A DNA stretch of 64,000 nt from Vitrella brassicaformis (taxonomy: Eukaryota; Sar; Vitrellaceae): contig CDMY01000355.1 in the NCBI GenBank assembly GCA_001179505.1, forward strand, positions 1 through 64,000, read 5' to 3'. Below, one piece after another: positions 32,775-44,387 of the stretch (position 1 is the first letter of the stretch; each line of letters starts with the position of its first letter). The notes beneath the pieces were generated by a model. That model worked only from the letters and a program-made list of their open reading frames with translations. It did not search any database and was not told the DNA's origin. Both the position numbers and the translations under genes were made by a program.

Positions 32775-35700
32775 CTATCTGATGGTCATGGTGTTGACCC
32801 CGCCTCCGATGTTGAGTCCCATCGATGTCGGGCCGCTCAGAGGGCCCATGGCAGAGGTGGTCTGGGCCTTGACCATCAACTGATTCAGCTGCTCTACCAG
32901 CTGCGTGCACGCCTGACGTAAATGACAATCAGACAGACACATGGACACACATGACACACATGACATGTGACAGGGGTCAGTGTGTGTGTGTGTGTGGAGG
33001 GTAGCGGAGGGGGGGCCCTCCCTGTACCTTTCGCTGCTGCTCGAAGTCGGACTCGGCTGTCTTGGAGTGAATGAACGTCCTCAGGTGATACAAATTCTGA
33101 CCGATGCGTACACACGTGCACCACACGATATGGATATGGACCGACCGACCGACCTGTTCGAAGTGTTTGAGCTTCTGTTCCTGCGTTTCGAGCGCCTGGT
33201 GGGTCTCGTGGTCAGCCAACTGGGAGGCAGGCAGGCAGGCAGTGTGGGTTGCTGTCTGTCGTCCATTCCATCCCCCCTCTCGCCTGCCTAATGTGTGTTC
33301 ATTCATACCAGTTGGCGCTTTGAGTCGAGGTTGATTTTGACGAAGTTGACCTGCTGCTTCAACACGTCGCGACGGCCGTACAGACGCTGATGAATCAATC
33401 AATGAGGACAGCAAACACTCTGCCGTGAACCAATTAAGACGGGGTAGGGTTTTCTGTCTTGTTTGTGGGTGGAGACGGACGGACCTCTCGCCTTTCCTCG
33501 AGCTCGATCTTCTCTCGACGGCCGTCCTCGCGCACACGATCGACGTCACTCTGACATGCGTGGCACACACACAGCACAGCATCACACGGATCATGGAAAG
33601 GTGTGGGTGTGGGTGTGATGTGGTGTGTGGCGCGTGGGCGTGTGTGTGTTGTACCTACCAGTTTGCCGGCCATTTCCTGCGTCATGAACTGGCGCCGCTC
33701 CTCAAGGGACTGCAGCTCCTGCAGATAGATACATGACACGCACACACACATCGGGGAGGCAAAGCGATCAACAGCAGGGTGATGACAGACTTCCTCTTGT
33801 TTCTATGTACTCACTCACGCACCGCAGCGATTTTCTCGTCGAGCGTTGTGATCTTCTGCAGCTCCTCATGACGCTAAACACACACACACACACACACACA
33901 CATGGCGAATGTGCCAGTCCTCCTCCCTCCCTCCCTCCCTCCCTCCGCCCCGCTGACCTTCTGCAGCTCGCCCTGCAGCCGCACATGCGTCGTCTGCGCG
34001 TTGCCAAGCTGTTCACTCTGATCACACAAACCAGCCAGCGTACACACAAAGTACGTGTGTGTGTTGGATGGATGGATGGCCACGAACCTTGAAGTCGAGT
34101 TCCTCGGTCATATCCTTGACTCTGTCAGATGTGGGCATGGCCGCCTGTCTCTCGCAGCTGCGCGTGATGCTCTCGAGTAGCGACACGACGCGGCTTTGCT
34201 TGGCCTGGATGTGCTCCTCCTCGGCCTGGCGCGCCGACTCGTAGTTGGCCATGAAGGTCGTCATTTCCTGGTCCTTCCTGCAGAAAGCAGTGACACACAC
34301 ACACACACAGCACTTGGACGCTTCTATGTGTGTGTGGTGTGTGATGGTGTGTTTGTGGTTGGTTGCCTGAACAGTAGTTGGTATTTCTCGTGCTCATTCT
34401 CCTTCATGTGCTTGCCCTGGGAGAGGAGGAGGAGGCGACAACAAGAGAGCCATCCGTACGGTGCATGGTGCCTTTGGTTGGTTGGACGTGGGTGGCATTT
34501 CTGTGTTCTTTCGGTTCTCTCTGTTCCCCCCTGACCTCTTCCTCGAGCTCCTGCAGCTGCCGGCGGTAGCGATCGATGTCAGCACGGACCTCACCCACTT
34601 GCTGACCACACGCACACACAGGGATGCACACACAGACACACACGCGATACATACCGACCCAAATGCACGCGGACTTGATTCTCATGGTCCCCACCCACTG
34701 ACTGACCTGTTCGGATTGCACGATGACGGCGTTGTCGTCCCTGACTTTGGTCTTGAGCAGCTCCCGCTGCTCCGGGATGCTCAGCCGCGTGTGGGCCGTG
34801 AGCTTCTCCAACTCACCCTTGCGCTCCTGCAGCTCGCTCGCCGCCTCACGCAACTGCTGGAACTTCAAACGATACGCGTCAGACTGCACAAACAGGTGGG
34901 TTACAAACACACACACACGGGCAATACACAGACACGCACACGTGTTGGTCTGGTGCTGTGTTTTGAAGGTACCCACCCGCAGTCTGGCCTCGACGTCTGC
35001 GAGTCGTCTGGTGACGTCATCCAGCTCTGCGCGGTGCGCACGGACCTCCTGCAGGAGTGTCTCGTTCTCGTTCTGGAAACCCTCATACTGCTCCCTAAAA
35101 GGCACAAGCACAAACACCAAGTGAGTGAATGCGTGTTGGTCGGGTCGCTGGTTGGTGATCATGAGTGGTCCGTCGTCACCTTTGGTCGGGGTGCAGCTCG
35201 TTGAGCCGCTCCTCCGACGCCTTGCGGACCTTCTCTATCTCGTCCTCAACAGACGCTATCTGCTCCTCGTTCTGACCGACGAACAGAACAGACAGCAAAC
35301 ACAGCCGTGCCGTGTGAGTTCGTCAACGCGCGCGCGCGCGCGCGCGTGTGTGTGTGTGTGCTCTTCTCTGTATGTGTGTGTGTGTGCCTGTTTCTTCTCC
35401 AGGAAGATCGAGTCGAGGATGGCTCGCTGCTGGTCGTTCTGCGTCTGCACACAAACCACACACACACACACACACACACACACATCAGCACAGCCGACAT
35501 GAACGAATGGTGCCCGCGCGTGTGCGTGTGGGTGTGAAATGGCATGCCAGTCAGTCAGTAGATCACCTTGAGTACTTTGAACATGTGCTGGACCTCCTCC
35601 GGCCTGGTGTCGTGCCGCTGCTTGTCCAGCGCCAGGTTGTAGTCGGCCAAATCCCCCTCCAAAGTACGAACCTGACGTACACACACACACACACACACGT

Positions 35701-36715
35701 GTATCGTATCCACAGGAAGAGACCGTGTGTGGTGCGCGTGAGGAGTGCAGTGCGGAGTGCGGGAGGGACCTTTTTGATGAGTTCGTCGTATCTTCTCTCG
35801 TACTGCTGGAACAGGCTGGTGTCGTTCTGAATGGTGTCGATCTCCTGACTGCGCTCAACACAACACATACACAGACAGAGAGAGAGGTGATTCATGACCT
35901 GCGGACAGTCAAGGACAGAGCCCGCCACCACACACTCTCGCCCACCCACCGGAATCGGTTGATTTCGTTCATGAGCTCGCCCGTCTTCTGCCGCAGCTGC
36001 GTCATGTAGTACGAACGGTCATATACCTGCCGACCAGGACCTGAACACACACCACAATGCATTTACCACACCAAACCATGCAGCCCTTAGTCTGTCTGTC
36101 GTCATGCATATGTGCTCCCCTGCAGGCCCCTCACCCACCCACCCACTCACTCACCGATTTGTCCGGTCTTCATGCCCATGAGCCCCTGCTGCGTGACGGG
36201 CCGGTCCGCCACCTTCACCTCAGTAGCCACGCCCACACCTATGGCCCCATCCTACACACAATGCAATCCAATGCATTGCACCGCACCAACAGGCAGGCAT
36301 GTGCAAACAAACGCATGTGCCTGTCTTGCTTGTTTCTGTACCCTCATTGCCGTGCCCATTCGCCCCCGCATGGCCGTCCCCGGCACACCGCCATAGCCCA
36401 ACGACCCTGACACACATAGACACAGACACAGACAGACATGTGCCACTTGGCCGCAGATCTTGGCTTGATCAGTCGTCATGCAGCTGACCAGTGATGGGTC
36501 GTGTGACGCCAGTGCCGGGAGGCGCCGCGATGCCCACTGATGGAGCCACATGACAACACACAGGAGAGATGAAATGAATGCATGGGTTGATGCTGATGGA
36601 CGGATGGATGGATGGATCTGCGTGTGTGTCTGTGTTGTTCACTTCTGCTTGGAGGTGTCGGGCCATAGCCCCGAGAGCTGGGCCGCCTGACAAGACAAAG
36701 AGGCACCATGCCCAT
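32775..36715 (-). CDS. IFT74: intraflagellar transport protein IFT74
   Basis: Core IFT-B subunit that pairs with IFT81 to carry tubulin along the ciliary axoneme. The first exons encode a basic, Ser/Pro/Gly-rich head (VRRPSSRGYGPTPPSR; GGVPGTAMRGRMGTAMR). The family signature KVADRPVTQQGLMGMKTG follows at about 36170-36225, then YDRSYYMTQLRQKTGELMNE at about 35960-36030. The rest is almost wholly coiled coil over some 15 short exons, for example QYERRYDELIKKVP (about 35790), QRAILDSIFLEKK (about 35420), EEQIASVEDEIEKVRKASEE (about 35240), QREAASELQERKGELEKL-like heptads (about 34830) and TTFMANYESARQAEEEHIQ (about 34240). The last exon ends with a Gly/Met/Thr-rich tail and a stop at 32775-32777. 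The start is the first in-frame ATG before the basic head; an ATG two codons later is equally possible. Only 356 bases separate it from eIF3j. Confidence 0.9.
35326..35390. repeat. (CG)n/(TG)n compound microsatellite in an IFT74 intron
   Basis: A run of ten CG dinucleotides passes directly into TG dinucleotides; the whole lies inside an intron of the minus-strand IFT74 gene. Alternating purine-pyrimidine tracts of this kind can adopt Z-DNA. Confidence 0.9.
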
Positions 36716-37071
36716 CACACCAAAGGTGTGATGAAGCGACGATTTTTCTTTTTCCTTACTGCATGGTGTGACGATTGGCACCGTGCGGAGCTACCAACCA
36801 AAGCAGATCTACTATGGCGATGCTTCCACCTTTGCGAGCTTTTGGCGAGCTTTGCCTTTCCTGCCCTCGCATCTTTTGCGTTCCGTGTGTTCGCGCTTCT
36901 TCGTCCAAGCTCACTTGCTCAGAACTGCAGCCAGCGGTCGGTCCACAGGTCGGTCAGTCAGCGGATCCCTTCCAAGACACACGTCTGTCGGCAGCAGCGG
37001 TTCCCTCCCTTCCTCATCACTCACGTCACATCGCATCGCATCACCGCCAGTCAGTCAGTCAGTCAGTCAGC
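36716..37071. other. divergent intergenic region between IFT74 and eIF3j
   Basis: A 356-base region serving two divergent genes. A perfect run of TCAG repeats (CAGTCAGTCAGTCAGTCAG) ends at 37070, one base before the eIF3j start codon. No TATA-like element is evident. Confidence 0.5.
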
Positions 37072-37902
37072 ATGTCGAGTTGGGATGACGACGACTTCGA
37101 CGTCGACCCGGCCGGCGTCGCAACAAAGAAGATCAACGAGGAGGAGGAGGACGTCCTGGACGACTGGGAGCAGCACGACGACCAACCCACCGCACCAGCC
37201 GCACCAGCACCGCCACCGTCAGCGTCAGCGTCAGCCCAGCCAGCCAGCAACGGCACCCTCCCCGCCAAGAGCAAGCCACCAGCCAAGAAGGAGCCGGCGG
37301 AGGAGGCCTATGTCGCCCTGGACGATCCACTCGCCGAGAAACTGAGGCGGCAGAAGCTCGAAGAGCAGTCCAACGACATCTTGGCGGCCGACCTGTTCGC
37401 CGGCTGTCCCCGTCCAGATCCGTCATCAGGGAGGGGTGGGGAGGGCAACTCGACGGCAGCGTCAACCTCTGCGGCCGACGGTGTCAAGGAGAGGGGTAAG
37501 GCCACCAAAGTGGGAGGAACTGGGAAGGACAAGGGCGTGGCCAAGGACCTCTTCGACGACGTGTCCTTCAAGAGCACCAAGGACCTCGAGGCCTTCGCAG
37601 CCAAGCTGAGCGACAAGATCGTGGCCAGCCCGGTCAAGTCGGCGGGGTGGTTCCGCTTCCTGGACTTGGTGCTGCGTGACGCCCAGGGCAAGCTGGACGC
37701 CAAGGACTGCAAGAAGCTGATATCGAAGCTCAACGAGTACATCTCGCTCAAGGAGACGGCCAAGCGGCAGGCCGAGGACGCCAAGAAGAAGCCCAACAAG
37801 GTCAAGATGGACGCCAAGGACGAGATGGACATCATGTATGGCGAGGGTGCCGAGGAGGAGTACGAGGAGGACGATGAGGAGTACTACAAGGACTTTATGT
37901 AG
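37072..37902 (+). CDS. EIF3J: translation initiation factor eIF3 subunit j
   Basis: Intronless frame of 276 residues. The start MSSWDDDDFDVDP is the hallmark eIF3j N-terminus (W followed by an acidic run), and VLDDWEQHD follows. LAEKLRRQKLEEQSND is the usual helix. The conserved C-terminal half (KDLEAFAAKLSDKI; KLNEYISLKETAKR) ends in an acidic tail, EEEYEEDDEEYYKDFM. eIF3j binds the 40S decoding centre and aids mRNA/eIF1A placement and subunit recycling. It is the only clearly intronless gene in the window, which could mean an ancient retrocopy or simple intron loss. Confidence 0.92.
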   Translation: MSSWDDDDFDVDPAGVATKKINEEEEDVLDDWEQHDDQPTAPAAPAPPPSASASAQPASNGTLPAKSKPPAKKEPAEEAYVALDDPLAEKLRRQKLEEQSNDILAADLFAGCPRPDPSSGRGGEGNSTAASTSAADGVKERGKATKVGGTGKDKGVAKDLFDDVSFKSTKDLEAFAAKLSDKIVASPVKSAGWFRFLDLVLRDAQGKLDAKDCKKLISKLNEYISLKETAKRQAEDAKKKPNKVKMDAKDEMDIMYGEGAEEEYEEDDEEYYKDFM

Positions 37903-38191
37903 GGCGGGAGGGGGACTGGGCACCACCCAACCAAATCCATCCGGTGAGCGAGCAGGCAGACACAAGGCAAGGCGGGGAGGGGAAGCGTCGTGTGCATGGC
38001 ATGTTGGGTTGGGTGTGGTGGTGGTGTTTGTGTGTCAGGTTTTCCTCTCGTAACAGCTTGATTTGCTAGTGGGACGTGTCGGCCATCCTTCCACGTATCC
38101 ATCCATCCATTCAGCTATCGCTCTCGTGCCTTTCTTGTCTACCTACCTCCCCTGACAGCTGTACAGGCGTCGATCTTGCTTTTTCAACCAA

Positions 38192-38343
38192 TCTGCACCG
38201 TGCGCCAGGTGCTGCTGCGCGCCTCCTACATCCTCGTGCTGCTACTTCGGGGCGGCTCTCAGGGCACTGAGTGCCGCCTTGTAGTAGCAGCAGGAGAGTG
38301 CAGGAGGCAGCAGCAGACAGAGCACCTTTGTGTCGTGTGCAGC
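38192..38343. other. long imperfect stem-loop, possible structured RNA or MITE
   Basis: The two arms (about 38192-38261 and 38268-38343) are reverse complements along nearly their whole length. CTGCAC pairs with GTGCAG at the base. AGGTGCT pairs with AGCACCT. The arm portion GCCTCCTACATCCTCGTGCT pairs, with few mismatches, with the region around 38291-38313. GGCGGCTCTCA pairs with TGAGTGCCGCC beside a six-base loop (38262-38267). The stem is about 65 bp with a six-base asymmetric bulge. Either strand could form it, so the strand is not assigned. Confidence 0.7.
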
Positions 38344-38439
38344 TAGCTGACTGTGAGGTGTTTGCTCGTCCGTCTGTTGATCGATCTGGGTGGCTGCATA
38401 GCTACTCGTCATGACCATGACTACCTGACTCTCTCGTCC

Positions 38440-38475
<36 letters not shown>
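38440..38475. repeat. (CT)n microsatellite
   Basis: About 35 bases of CT dinucleotide with two interruptions. Confidence 0.9.
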
Positions 38476-39081
38476 GTGTATGTGCTCCCAATGGCGATGT
38501 CAGGTGCTGGATGGATGGCTGGATGGCTGGCTGGCTGCACGTCTCTTGGTTGGCAGGTTTTGTTGTCTGTCTGGCTTGTCCATCGAGCATTTTTGGGATG
38601 GGCTCTTCTCGATTGCGGTGTTTGGTCTGGCTGCTCTTGCTTGGCCTTGACAGCCACTCATTGGGCGCTTTGCACAGCGCCCGTGGGTAAGATGTCATGG
38701 CCCTGCCTGGGCAACCAGACAGAGAGCACCGGTCGGTCGAGAGAGACGAGAACGGACTACAGATGAGGGAGGAAGGTGTGTGGATGTCGTGTGGGTGGCC
38801 CGTCATCCATCCTGTGCCTCCGTGTGTGCGTGGTTCCATGGGTTGCATGTCAAATCGAGACCTTTCTGTGGTGGTGTTGCGTGTCGTGATCCATCTTGAC
38901 CCATCAACACATTTCATGTACCCATCCGATGGCCAATAAATGAACCAATGCATTCGTGTGCGTGTGCCAATGTCGAGACACAACCATGCGCAGAGCGGTA
39001 GGTAGCAAAGATTGACCCAAACGCGCCGAACGGACGAAATGTAACAGTACAGCAATCCCGCCGCCCCCATCTCTCATCTAT

Positions 39082-40061
39082 CTATCTGCCCGTCTTCCCC
39101 TTCTGGAGCCCCACAAACCGTGGCCGTCGCTTCGGCGCCATGAGAAGGTGCTTGACGATAGTCTCACCCTTCAGCCCACACGCAAGCGCCCTCTCGTACC
39201 AGTGATGCAGCCTGATCTGCTCCTCGCACCGTCGCATGTCCATCACGTGGCTCCCTCTCCCCTGCCCAGCCATACCTACACCATGTTGGTGCCTCAATCT
39301 CGCTCGGTTGGTTTGTAGTGGGGGCAGGTCAGGGATGGGGGTGTCGCTCTCTTCCTTGGGCGCCGAGGACAGCTCTCGGCTCTCGGGCGATGCGCTGGTG
39401 ACGCTTCTGGTCTTCCGCCTCTTGGGCCGTGTCTTGTTGTCTGCACTGGTGACGGCAGAGCTGCTCTGGCTGGCCGAATGCTGAGACATGGAGCTGACGC
39501 TCTTCTTGCTGCCCTTGCTGCCGTCCCTGTGGGTGTGGCGCGTCAGCAGCACACTCGCCCTGAAGCTTGGACTGCGGAGGGCAAGCGACGATGTCTTTAT
39601 CTGAGGTGGGAAGGCACGATGGCTGGGTGAAGGCCTGCATGTGTGTCTTTTGTTACCATTGCGAGTTCGCTGTCGAGCTCACTCATGTGGAAGGCGAATT
39701 TGCTCGTCTTCGTGAAGGCCTGCGGGGGCCGTGTGTCACTCTGGGAGGACTGCACGATTCGCGCGAGGAGGGCTGAGGCTCCCAGGGCATCATTGGGGTG
39801 TGCGAGGGGGGAGGAGGATGCTGACATGTGTCGAGGGGAGCATGCAGTGGGGGAGGCCTGGGCGGAAGCCTGTGCTGGGCCCTCAGGGACCGGAGGCAGG
39901 TCTGGAGGAAGCATCCTCACTTTGAGATGGAACCAAGGGGAGTGGAACAGTGGGCCCCAAAAAGGCAAGCTGGTTCGTCGCGGGTCATCCCCCTCCCCTA
40001 CCCCCTCCCCCACCCCCTCCCCCATTTCGACAAGTGAAGTAATATGCAGCTCCCCACCCAT
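39082..40061 (-). CDS. unknown Ser-rich basic protein
   Basis: At least two exons. One, from about 40061 or 39914 down to 39658, ends FAFHMSELDSELAM. After an intron with GT at 39657 and AG near 39610, a second begins IKTSSLALRSPSFRAS and runs to a stop at 39082-39084. The middle is Ser-rich with a basic patch, KTRPKRRKTRSVTS, that could serve as a nuclear localisation signal. The C-terminus RLHHWYERALACGLKGETIV followed by APKRRPRF is the only globular-looking part. I recognise no family. The start is unsure: the upstream ATG at 40061 leads into a repeat-like GEGVGEGVGEG stretch, while the ATG at 39914 leads straight into protein-like sequence. Its likely start lies only about 7 bases past the inferred stop of the BTB-like gene on the same strand. 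Confidence 0.5.
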
Positions 40062-40067
40062 CCCTTA

Positions 40068-41076
40068 TCAATCCACCTCCTCTACTTCGGGCGGTCCATC
40101 TGGGCCGTTCTTGCCTTTTGCATCCTCATCGCGAAGGAGGTAGAACGAGAAACTTCCTACCCGCCCCTTTGACGCCATCAGCCTTCTTCCAGCGCTGAGC
40201 CAGGCACCCTATCACCTCCATGGTGAGCTCCGCCGGCAGCTTGGTCATCTGCGGCTTCCACACTTCCGGCGGATGCTTCACCACCTCCTTGGCCAGCGAC
40301 TCAGCCACCCTGTCCTGGGGGAAGTTGGTACTCGTCATGAGGTTCGGCTTGAGCTCCAGGACTAAGATTGCCACACCGAGGGTCCACTCGGGGATGCACG
40401 AGTAGAGCACGTCCAGGATGACAGCCACGTGCGCCTCCATGCCGAGATACTCACACATAGCCAGCAGGTACAGCAGGCCGCCGTACACCATGGTGCCGTC
40501 CGGCTCGTGCTTCTTCTGCGGAGGGCCCTCGGAAGACGCCGCCGCCGCCGCTGCTGACCCCTCTTGCACGGGCTCATCGTCCTGCTTGTGGTGTGTAGGC
40601 ACATGAAGGGCGTAGGGGCGGTTCTGACATGAATGGAACCGGCAAATGACACACCCAGCAGAATGGCGTGTTGGCTGTTGTCTTACCTTCATGCCGGTGA
40701 TGTGATTCTTGAGCAGCTGAAATGAACGGAAGAAGCAGATGGGGCATCAGGTCAGAGGTACAGCAACGCGCGGGTGCCATTCCTACCTCAGAATCTGCCA
40801 TCTCCGAGAGTGCCATCAGCACGGTCAGGTGTTTGAAGGTCTCGGCATGGATGTACGGCAGCTCCACCTCCTGTTTGGCGTTCTCGACAAACCCATCACG
40901 CTCGATGGCAGCAAAGTAACCCGAATGCTTGACGAGCAGATCCTGCACAAAAGAGAGGCACGTGAATGTGGCGTTCCCACGTGTCTGCCCATCTCCCGCC
41001 TCACCTTCTTCTCGGTAAAGGTCTGCTGCGCGTCGCCTGAGCCAACGACTATCTTGAAAAACGACGCCTCAGCCAT
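40068..41076 (-). CDS. BTB/POZ-like domain protein
   Basis: The ATG at 41076 opens MAEASFFKIVVGSGDAQQTF. The next exon has LLVKHSGYFAAIERDGF and AKQEVELPYIHAETFKHL, which follow the BTB pattern (strand-turn-strand, then L..HS.YF.A, then the I.L...ETF..LL helix). A later exon, GLLYLLAMCEYLGMEAHVAV, resembles the helix pair closing BTB domains. BTB proteins dimerise and often link Cullin-3 to substrates. The 3' end depends on a short intron: read straight through, the frame stops at 40126-40128. If GT at about 40151 is spliced to AG at about 40113, the protein continues KNGPDGPPEVEEVD and stops at 40068-40070; the acidic end and exact phase favour the spliced form. It is divergent from the ACT-domain gene with only 189 bases between the two start codons. 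Confidence 0.65.
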
Positions 41077-41265
41077 GGCGCCGCCTCGCACACCTCTCAC
41101 CCAAACTCCGTTTCTTCGATCCGTTTCGCTACTTTCGTTGTATGCTACAGTCTGGCAGCGCTAGAGGAGTGCCGTCATGGCCAGAATGCGATGAAAGGCG
41201 CTCATTTTCTCCGGACGCGATCCACTGAAGCTCGCGCGCAGAGATTCTGAAGAGCGAAGGCGATT

Positions 41266-43140
41266 ATGTGGAGAGGCACCATTCGTTCGGGGCGCAAGTC
41301 CATCGACGCCATTCCCGAGTCGAGAGACCAGTCTCCGGGACGCTCGCCCACGCTGTCGGTGTATGGAGGCCTCAACACACCCACATTCGGTGAGGGAGCA
41401 CCTGGAGGGCATGAGGGGATGGCCTCTTGAATTGCATCACACTGCCTCTTGTCTGTGTCCCTTGGTTGGTTGCTGTCCATTCTCAGATATTCTGACGCCA
41501 GATCGTGTCGGTGTGTTGGCCACTGTCGCCCGCATCGTCGCAGAGCACCAGTACACCATCGAAAGTGCAGATGTCGAGACCACAGACAAGGGATACGCCC
41601 GCGAAGTGCTCCAGGTGTGTGTGTGTGCCTCGCGAAAACAAATTCGCATCCATCACATGCCTTCTGCTCGATGTTTGTGACTGCAGCTGCGTCGCAGTGA
41701 CGACTTTGACGCGGTGCCAGCGCCCGACGATTCGACGGCCCGTCTGGAGGCGCTGAAGAACAGCATCAAGGAGCACTTGAAGACGCTCATCGACACCGAA
41801 GAAGCACCCCGTCCCCGTGGGAAGGGCAGGAGGGCCAGGGGTCGGGCGGGCGACAAGGACCAGGCAGAGATCGTCGTCGAGGGAGCCGACAAGGTGACAG
41901 AGATGGATGTGCGGATGGATAGCACCTGATGACTGTGTGATATCTGTTGTGTGTTGTCAGGTTGGATTGCTCGGAGGGATTACTGACGTCATCCGTCGTC
42001 ATGGCTTCACCATATCCAACGCAAAGATCGAAACGATGCAGGTGCGCGCACACCGAGAAACAACATGCAGCGCGCACAGATCACCTGAGAATATCAGCTC
42101 ACCTCTTGCTCACGTTGATCGCAGGACGGCGTTGTGCGCGACACGTTCCGTCTTCGGCTCGGCGGTGCGCTTCTCTACAGCGACACATCAATCGACGAGT
42201 GCCTGGAGGACCTCATGGAGTCACTCGAGGACAGCGGCGCAAAGTAAATTCCCACAACGATGGCACGCAGAATGACTGGATGGTGTCGCCCGTCGTGTTG
42301 CCTGTTGCCTGTGTCAGTTTCCACGACTTTGTGGAGCCAGTGTTAGACGAGGACTTCAAGTCATCCCCCATCAAGCAGCCCATCGCTCCCGAGCTCATTA
42401 CCAAGATGGTCACCCACGACTCCCTGGAGCTCCCTCAGCTGCCCCCCAAGTCACTCGAGACCCCCGCCCTCTACTCGCGCAGCGCCACAGACCCCGTGGG
42501 CACACCCGGCACATTCTTCACACCTCCCCTCAAACCATCCAATCGCCCCCCACCAGGGACCACCAATGACAGCTCACAGCAGCAGCAGCAGCAGCAGCGA
42601 ACAGACAAGGACGTCAACGACTCGCTGGCGCAGTTTTTCATCTCGCGTCTTGACAGCGATGACGACTTCAGACTCGAGGAGGCGGCCGAGCCGGTCCCGC
42701 CAGCGGACGGGCCGACTGCTGCCGAGGGGGCAGTCATCAGGAAAGACAGCGGGCCCGGCACGTGGGTGGGCAGCATTCGCCCCGACAGCCCTCTGATGAA
42801 CGCCGTGAAGCGCGAGCCCAGGCCGACGCGGCCCCCCGGCCTCCGCCGCAAGCGATCCAGCTCTATAGCGTCTGGCGAGCGTCTGCCCTCCCTGCCGGGC
42901 CACCGCACGTCGAGCTCCCACTCTCACTCCACCGAGACGAGCGAGAATGAGAATGGCGGCGATCTCCCTCCTGTCAGTCAAACACCACGATCGGAGTCGC
43001 GTTCGCCGCAGGAAGGGATGCACCTCTCCTGCAAGATCAGCAAGAGACCCGCCAGTGTGGACGCAGGACCAAACAGGGGCAGACACAAGTCAGCAACCGA
43101 GCGAGCCAGCCATACACACACACACAGACCTTTTTTCTGA
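41266..43140 (+). CDS. protein with two ACT domains and disordered C-terminus
   Basis: Exons 41266-41389, 41487-41614, 41687-41893, 41961-42041, 42125-42243 and 42318-43140 join in phase to 493 residues. The first ACT domain starts TPDRVGVLATVARIVAEHQY and continues IESADVETTD. The second has DKVGLLGGITDVIRRHGFTI, SNAKIETMQDGVVRDTFRL and a closing helix ECLEDLMESLE. Tandem ACT domains without a catalytic domain resemble plant ACR proteins, which are thought to sense amino acids; ligand and role here are unknown. The second half is disordered, with a Gln run (42577-42600), Pro-rich stretches and an RRKRSSS basic patch. The final HTHTHRPFF comes from a CA repeat, so a last intron may have been read through and the true end may differ. 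Confidence 0.75.
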
Positions 43141-44387
43141 TAACTTCTACTGTCCGCCTGTGTGTGCCTCCAGCTTCTGTCTGTCGGCGTTTCGCGGTCT
43201 CCGGAAGGACGAGAGGGGCATGCACACGTGACCTTACTGCGTCCATTCCATTGAAGCGGTTTTTTCCTGGCGGTTTTTGCCAGCAAAGGGAAGGGGTAAT
43301 GTGGGATGTGGGGGGGTCTCGCCGGTCTTTCTATCTGTCTATCTATCTATCTCTGTGTTCGTCCCGTCACGACGAATTTTTATCCATCTCGCGTGCATGT
43401 GTGCGCGCTGTGTCGGTCGGTCGGTCGGTCGGTCGGTCATTCCATATATTAGAGGGAACGGTGTGTGCATCTTATCTATCTTGTGTGCAGTGCATGTGTC
43501 GATCAGAAGTACACATGTGCACCTGGGTGGGGGTGGAGGCATACAGCCAGGCTATCTATCAAGGTCCTCGACTTTTTTGGCCGCCCTGCTGCTGCCCGCG
43601 CGTCTGCCACAGACCAGCAGCATTGCAAGTGGGTGAGAGGTGCGGATGGAGGCCTGGAAGTTCTTGTGCTATCTATAGCTTTCGTACTGCCTGCCTGTCG
43701 CACCTCCTCTGCCCCGTGTCGTCGAATGGACCATTCATGTCGTCGATGGGTTTGGATGCCATGCTAGATGGCTGCTCGTATGGGCATGTATTTGCCTTCA
43801 ACTGCGACGTCTTTTTCGCGAGTTTCGATGGGTCGATCATGCTTCAACCGCGTGTTCCTTCGTACGGGTGGCACAGGTGGCTGGAAGGCTTCCCGGGGTG
43901 CGTCGAACAACGCATGTTCGGGACACCTTCCTGTCGCGAGTCGCACCTGTGGGAGGAAGGCGTCAGAGAAGTCTGCAGTTTCTCTTCGCACTGGCTCCGG
44001 CTCGGTTGCGTCTTTGTGTGCGGTGAGAGTGACGTGCGGAGGGCGCTCGAGGGTGAGCAAACGAGACGGTCAAGCAAGACACGTCACGTTTCCTCACACT
44101 CCTGCCCCAGTGTTCAGTGCCTTGCGATCGAAGCACGAACAAGAGATCTAGACTGTAGTCACGAGTATCAGACTGTGCACTTGAGACTCTCTTGAGACAG
44201 CAAACGCCGAGTTGTGCATGGACGATTGTGCCTGACGACACCAATCCGTAGCCAGTCCACGACAAACCAAAGATCTCGGAGACACCATAATAATTTGCAC
44301 GCCTGCTCGCCCCCAGTCTCAGTCGAGTGAAGCTCCCACATCCGCTCCCTCCAGGTGCGCTCTCAGTCCCCTCCTTTCTCTGCCGGG
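43141..44387. other. gene-less region upstream of the LRR gene
   Basis: Contains ATCT and GGTC repeats (43330-43352, 43412-43437). A long open frame on the plus strand (about 43164-44195) is rejected as coding because its translation follows the repeats (YLSIYLSLCSS) and shows no domain. Confidence 0.5.

Larger units (their letters stand above)
37903..39081. other. gene-less region holding a long hairpin and a CT microsatellite
   Basis: Between the 3' end of eIF3j and the 3' end of the minus-strand gene at 39082. Apart from the hairpin and the microsatellite listed separately, only short unconvincing open frames are seen. Confidence 0.5.

Noticed and set aside
43164-44195. Plus-strand open frame of 343 codons
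   Set aside because: The translation tracks ATCT and GGTC repeats, shows no domain and no homology I recognise, and has no supporting splice pattern. It looks like a chance frame in GC-rich DNA.
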